Part shown: piece by piece, positions 59,298-64,000 of the stretch
How positions within the stretch are numbered: position 1 is the first letter of the stretch
Layout of the letters: every line of letters starts with the position of its first letter
DNA from: Ovis canadensis
Taxonomy: Eukaryota > Chordata > Mammalia > Artiodactyla > Bovidae
Direction: 5' to 3'
Assembly: GCF_042477335.2 (NCBI RefSeq)
Contig: NC_091245.1
Coordinates: 118,826,501-118,890,500 of the forward strand
DNA: 64,000 nucleotides
The notes under the pieces: generated by a model
Told to the model about the DNA's origin: nothing
The model's input: the letters and a program-made list of their open reading frames with translations, nothing else
The model's database searches: none
Position numbers and translations under genes: made by a program

Positions 59298-60769
59298 AGT
59301 TCAGTCACTCAGTTGTGTCCAACTCTTTGCGACCCGATGGACTGCAGCACACCAGGCTTCCCTGTCCATCACCAACTCCCAAAGCCTACTCAAACTCACG
59401 TCCATCTCGTTGGTGATGCCATCCAAACATCTCATGCTCTGTTGCCCCCTTCTCCTCCTGGCTTCAATCTTTCCCAGCATCAGGGTCTTTTCCAATGAGT
59501 GGGTTCTTCACATCAGATGGCCAAAGTATTGGGAGTTTCAGCTTCAGCATCAGTCCCTCTAATGAATATTCAGAACTGATTTCCTTTAGGATTGACTGGT
59601 TGGACTTTCTTGCAGTCCAAGGGACTCTTAAGAGCTTTCTCCAACACCAGAGGTCAAAAGCATCAATTCTTCGGTGCTCAGCTTTCTTTATAGTCCAACT
59701 CTCACATCTATAAACGACTATTGAAAAAACCATTGCTTTGAATAGATGGAGCTTTGATGGTAAAGTAATGGTTCTGCTTTTTAATATGTTGTCTAGGTTG
59801 GTCAGAGCTTTTCTTCCAAGGAGCAAGCGTCTTTTAATTTTATGGCTGCAGTTACCATCTGCAGTGATTTTGGAGCCCAAAAAATAAAGTCTCTATTTCC
59901 ATTGTTTCCCCATCTATCTGCCATGAAATGATGGGACTGGATGCCATGATCTTAGTTTTATGAATGCTGAGTTTTAAGCCAACTTCTTCACTCTCCTCTT
60001 TCACTTTTATCAAGAGGCTCTTTAGTACTTCTTCACTTTCTGCCATAAGGGTGGTGTCATCTGTATATCTGAGGTTATTGGTATTTCTCTGTGCAATCCT
60101 GATTCCAGCTTATGCTTCATCCATTCATCCAATCTGGCATTTCACATGATTTACTCTGTATATAAGTTAAATAATCAGGGTGACAATATACAGCCTTGAC
60201 GTACTCCTTTTGCAATTGGAACCAGTCGGTTGTTCCATGTCAAGTTCTAACTGTTGCTTCCTAATCTGCATACAGATTTTTCAGGAGGCAGGTCAAGTGG
60301 TCTGGTATTCCTATCTCTTGAAGAATTTTCCCCAGTTTCTTGTTGTCCACACAGTCAAAGGCTTTGGCATAGTCAATAAAGCCAAAGTAGATGTTTTTCT
60401 GGAATTCCATTGCTTTTTCAATGATCTGTAGATGTTGGCAATTTGATTCCTGGTTCCTGGGCCTTTTCTAAACCCAGCTTGAACTCTGGAAGTTCACGGT
60501 TCACGTACTGTTGAAGCCTGGCTTGGAGAATTTTGAGCACTGCTTTATTAAAGTGTGAGATGAGTGCAATTATGTGGTAGTTTGAACATTCTTTGGCATT
60601 GCCTTTCTTTGGGATTGGAATGAAAACTGACCTTTTCCAGCCCTGTGGCCACTGCTGAGTTTTCCAAATCTGCTGGCATATTGAGTGCAGCACTTTCACA
60701 GCATCATCTTTTAGGATTTGAAATAGCTTAATTGGAATTCCATCACCTCCACTAGCTTTGTAGTGATGA
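59298..60769 (-). mobile_element. BovB LINE, about 1.5 kb
   Basis: Tail agttcagtcactcagttgtg at left; RT and upstream sequence to 'cctccactagctttgtagtg' at right. Frames at 59880-59464 and 60046-59852 carry C-terminal and RT remnants; stops and indels disable it. Confidence 0.94.
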
Positions 60770-61153
60770 CAGCCTGGCTTAATTTAGGACTAAAATTTAT
60801 AAATCTACAGAATGGATAGGAGGTTTGCCCTTCAAGCAACTGCTATTAAATATTATGTCTTGTAACTTTTTATAAGAGTTCGATAAGTAACTTCATAAAT
60901 ATTATTTCTTTTACATTCTGATGACATTTTGGTGAGCAAACAATTCAAGGTTACCTCCCACGTTAAATTAATTTGAAATAATTTGAGTGTAGACACTCTG
61001 TGCTGTCACTGTAAGGGCAGGGGGTAATGTGCCTTCCATTTTTATATCTTACTTATCCTTTATAACAAAGCTATAAACTGCCTATATTCAATGTCTTTAC
61101 TTTCTCACATGCATTATTTCCCTATCTATACAATAAGACTTCTGTCCCCTATA
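60770..61153. other. TMCO1 intron sequence, nothing recognised
   Basis: AT-rich, no repeat or exon assigned. Confidence 0.4.
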
Positions 61154-61172
61154 ATGCCACTGAAACTATTCT

Positions 61173-61338
61173 CTTTTTAAAAATGTTTATTTGGCTGGGT
61201 TAGGTCTTAGTTGTGGTGCGTTGACTTAGTTGTCCCATGGCACGTAGGATCCTAGCTCCCTGATCAGACCAGGGATCCGACCCGCACCTCCTACACTGGA
61301 AAGCAGATTCTTAATTATTGGGCCAGCAGGGAAATCCC
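61173..61338 (-). mobile_element. CHR-type SINE with 19-bp target-site duplication
   Basis: 'aatgtttatttggctggg' tail side at left, 'gggccagcagggaaatccc' at right. Flanks 61154-61172 and 61339-61357 (atgccactgaaactattct and its copy with one C/T change) match at 18 of 19. Confidence 0.95.
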
Positions 61339-61654
61339 ATGCCACTGAAATTATTCTTCCTAAACCACTAACATCTTTGTTTTGCCTCTTAGATATTTAA
61401 CACCTACCCTCTAACCATTCCTGTCCCCTGAAATTCTCCCCTCAACTTCTGTGACACAACTCTTTTCCAAAAGCTCTGGCATTATTTTTTTGAGCTCCAC
61501 TTCTTCTCCTACTCCTTAAATGATTATGCTTCAGGACTCTCTCCATCCTCAGCCCTTTGCTTTTCTTACTTTCTATGGCCTCACTGTGTTATCTCACTTA
61601 GTTTGTGGACCTAATTACAATTTATAATCATATGACGTTAAACTCTATTTGTAG

Positions 61655-62171
61655 GTGCTTTCCTGGTGGTCCAGAGGATGAGATGGTTGGATGGTATCAC
61701 TGACTGAATGGACACGAGTTCAAGCAAACTCCAGGAGATATTGAAGGACAGAGAAGCATGGCATGCTGCAGTCCACAGGGTCACAAAGAGTCAGACACAA
61801 TTTAGTGACTGAACGATAACAACCTTGGTGATCTCGTGGTTAAGAATCTGCCAGCCAATGTTGGGGACAGGTGTTCGATGTTCAATTCCTGGTCCAGGAA
61901 GGCCCCATATGTCACAGAGCATGCACCACAACTACTGAGCCTGCACTCTAGAGTCCCTCGAGCCACAATCACTGGGCCTGTGCACTGCAACCACTGACGT
62001 CTGTGTGCCTAGAGCCTGTGCCCTGCAGTAAGAGAAGTCACCTCAATGAGAAGCCTGCGCGCTGCAACGCAGAGTAGCCCATGTTCGCTGCAACTAGAGT
62101 AAGCCCTTGAATAGCAACGAAGACCCAGCACAGACAAAAACTGAATAAACTTTTAAAAATAATAAACAAAG
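61655..62171 (+). mobile_element. Long CHR-type SINE, exact 15-bp target-site duplication, split by BovB
   Basis: Left piece 61655-61672 (gtgctttcctggtggtcc), right piece 61823-62171 through 'gcaacgaagacccagcac' to an A-rich end. Exact duplication aaactctatttgtag at 61640-61654 and 62172-62186. The open frames here (61802-61990, 62038-62424 minus) are not genes. Confidence 0.94.
61673..61822 (+). mobile_element. BovB 3'-end fragment nested in CHR SINE
   Basis: agaggatgagatggttggatg to 'gtgactgaacgataac'. The CHR words cctggtggtc and ccttggtgatc on the two sides are the diverged target duplication. Confidence 0.92.
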
Positions 62172-62186
62172 AAACTCTATTTGTAG

Positions 62187-62720
62187 CCTTTACCTCTCTG
62201 CCAGCTCCAAACCATACATCCAATGGTGTACCAAATATTTCCACCCTATTGTCACAGAGGCACAACAAATCCAACATGCTCAAAACTGAAATCATCCTCT
62301 CTTGTTCCTTATCCCAATCTGCTACTCTTCCAATATTTCTTGTTCCCATCAAAAATCCAGGCTTCTTCCCAGACCCATTCTTCTCTACATACCTCACATC
62401 TAAAAGGTCATCAAGTTGTGTCACATCTGCCTGCCTGAATTCTTTGAGTATGTGCCACCTACTCCAGTCCCAGCACCACTGTTCAGGTTCTGGCTATGCT
62501 ATTTGTACGCCAAGGATACCTGAAAAATCTCCTAACTTCCCTACCTCCAGAATGATCCCCTCTCTGGTTTATCCTCCAAATACTGCCAGATTTGTCTTCC
62601 TTAAAATGTGATTTCAAACCTGCTTAAATTCCTTTCTACATACGTTAACCTCCTTCCCTTAGTTTAATTTATAAGGACCTTTATGGACTAGGCACTACTC
62701 ATTTCCCTAGGCTCATCTGC
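62187..62720 (+). repeat. Ancient mammalian-wide repeat, L2-like
   Basis: 'catgctcaaaactgaaatc', 'ccaggcttcttcccagac', 'atgatcccctctctgg', 'aaatgtgatttcaaacctgc' match the order of the family seen at 33200 and 56226. Open frames 62223-62611 are chance. Confidence 0.35.
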
Positions 62721-62839
62721 TTGTATGTTACACATACTTTTTTTACTTGTTATAGTATACTATTTATAGTTCCAGGTATATACCTTGCTATTTGACGGCT
62801 CTATGCTTTTGCATATGCCTATCCTGCCAAGAATATACA

Positions 62840-63000
62840 AGACTTAAAAATGTGGATTCTAAAGTTATGAATGTACAGGTTCAAATCCCTTCTCTACCAC
62901 TGACTTAATTGCACCATACCACTGATCGACCAAGAGGAACTTACTTAACCTCGATTTTCTCATCACTAAAAATGAAGGAACACTGTTCACTACAACATAC
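62840..63000 (+). mobile_element. MIR SINE remnant
   Basis: 'atgtggattctaaag', 'caggttcaaatcccttctc', 'taccactgacttaattg', 'cttaacctcgattttctcatc' in MIR order. Confidence 0.55.
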
Positions 63001-63458
63001 CATTTTCAAAAGAGTTAAAAAATATGTAAAGGCTTACTTCAGGGTTTTGCAGATGGTCCAACTGACCAGTATTTATTTATATTTTTACTTAGTTAATACA
63101 CACTAAAGCGTTGAGATTCAACTTAAAGCATTATCTCCAAGAAAACCTGATCCCATAGATTGGTTTGAATATCCTTTCTCTTTACTTTTATGATATTCAG
63201 AATGTATCTCTAAAAAATATGTATTACACTGCATTGGTTTGTTTTCCCTGTTTATCCCTTAAAAGACAGAATTACTTTTCTACTTTGTTGCCTCAACGCC
63301 TACCAGAGTGACTGGGTATACAGAGTAGTACACTGGTATACCCATACAGAATAGATGTACAATAGCACTTTGCCATGGAACTGAATGATCAGGCCATTAA
63401 GAACACATCTAATATCCCTACACTAAGTTGAGAAGCTTTAACCAGAACAGGAAACAGG
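63001..63458. other. TMCO1 intron sequence, nothing recognised
   Basis: 63230-63340 has a faint L2-like 'gacagaattacttttctac' patch; otherwise unassigned. Confidence 0.35.
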
Positions 63459-63665
63459 GCTTCCCTGGTGGCTCAGTGGTAAAGAATCCGTCTCCCAGTG
63501 CAGGAGATGCAGGTTCGATCTCTGGGTCGGGAAGATCCTGGAGAAGGAAACGGCAACCCACTCCGGTATTCTTGCCTGGGAAATCCCATGGACAGAAACG
63601 CCTAGCAGGCTACAGTCTATGGTTGCAGAATCAGCGTCAACTTAGTGATTAAACAACAACAATAA
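63459..63665 (+). mobile_element. Bov-tA SINE
   Basis: gggcttccctggtggctcag start, Bov-A unit, ending 'gtgattaaacaacaacaata' with an (aac)n tail. Confidence 0.92.
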
Positions 63666-64000
63666 CTAGTAAAGGACACTGGTATAGTCAAGCCTGGTAG
63701 AGTAACCTTCCAGGATTTAACAGCAATGATCCAGGTATAGAGACATAGTTTTTGATCCAAATACACAATTTCACAACAATTTTTTCCTGATTTTAGAATC
63801 AGGAAGCATCATAAAGTATAAATATAAATTATATATAGCCATTTATAAATTGTCTTTTTGGAACAGAATTACATTCTGTAATTAAATTCAAATTACACTG
63901 AAAAACCAAAAACAATTATTTTGCAGAGTAGGTAAAATTATTCAGCAGAAAATTTCCTACATGTTGGTGGGTTTCCATTACCAGTCAATTCTCAGTAAGG
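63666..64000. other. TMCO1 intron sequence at the right edge
   Basis: AT-rich; no exon recognised. The next upstream TMCO1 exon (ending in the first base of the Glu70 codon) was not found here. Confidence 0.4.

Larger units (their letters stand above)
13980..64000 (-). other. TMCO1: TMCO1 transcription unit, 3' part (5' part outside window)
   Basis: Four exons on the minus strand read in order as the C-terminal two thirds of TMCO1. They are joined by introns of 1602, 16453 and 20555 bases with GT/AG ends and compatible phases (1, 0, 2, 0 in transcript order). TMCO1 is an ER membrane protein of the Oxa1/Get1/EMC3 superfamily (old name DUF106), part of the multipass translocon and also described as a calcium-load-activated calcium channel. 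The full protein is 188 residues; exons for residues 1-69, the start codon and the promoter were searched for up to 64000 and not found, so they should lie to the right. The introns hold mostly transposon sequence. In human the neighbours are UCK2 (5' side) and ALDH9A1 (3' side); neither is recognisable here. Confidence 0.93.

Noticed and set aside
62223..62611. Plus- and minus-strand frames of about 120-128 codons
   Set aside because: They lie in an old L2-like repeat and the CHR SINE; no conserved domain or splice context.
6895..63665. Many tRNA-like segments with A- and B-box words
   Set aside because: All sit at the heads of Bov-tA or CHR SINEs, with mutated arms and attached tails; none is a separate functional tRNA gene.
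53434..64000. Search for TMCO1 exons encoding residues 1-69
   Set aside because: No minus-strand segment reads as the expected lysine/glutamate-rich coiled coil or the first membrane segment; these exons are taken to lie outside the window.

Overview
The window is ordinary eutherian nuclear DNA from a ruminant, most likely a bovid. The species signal is the repeat set: BovB (RTE) LINEs, Bov-tA and Bov-A2 SINEs carrying BovB-type tails, and many tRNA-derived CHR-type cetartiodactyl SINEs, on top of older L1, L2, MIR, MaLR and hAT remnants. No bacterial-style genes, CRISPR array, rRNA gene or functional tRNA gene was seen. Almost every open reading frame in the window is a decayed transposon frame or chance.

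One host gene is present. The minus strand carries the last four coding exons of TMCO1, the ER multipass-translocon / calcium-load-activated channel protein. Coding exons lie at 53433-53387, 51784-51717, 35263-35119 and 14563-14465. All splice junctions are GT/AG, phases match across introns, and together they encode residues 70 (split codon) to 188 plus the stop. A short 3' UTR ends near 13980 after an AATAAA. The first part of the gene (residues 1-69 and the promoter) lies beyond the right edge. The intron between the last two exons is 20.6 kb, the one before it 16.5 kb and the next 1.6 kb.

Layout. 1-13.98 kb is intergenic DNA downstream of TMCO1: a MaLR LTR split by a Bov-tA, SINEs, and a BovB with an inverted 5' end. 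14.0-14.56 kb is the last exon. 14.56-35.12 kb is the long intron, with an L1 fragment containing a GC-rich retrocopy, a TG minisatellite, and two large BovB copies in opposite orientation (27.9-30.35 kb plus, 31.0-32.8 kb minus). 35.26-51.72 kb is the next intron, with two L1 copies, several nested insertions, an AT-rich palindrome and a BovB cluster. 53.4-64 kb is the 3' portion of the upstream intron, with two more BovB copies and nested SINEs.

I found no convincing new biological system. The observations most worth a second look are the retrocopy at 20998-21366, the 200-bp palindrome at 48970-49170, the facing BovB pair, the BovB 5' inversion at 9.9 kb, the inverted SINE pair around the 145-nt TMCO1 exon, and several insertions with intact target-site duplications.
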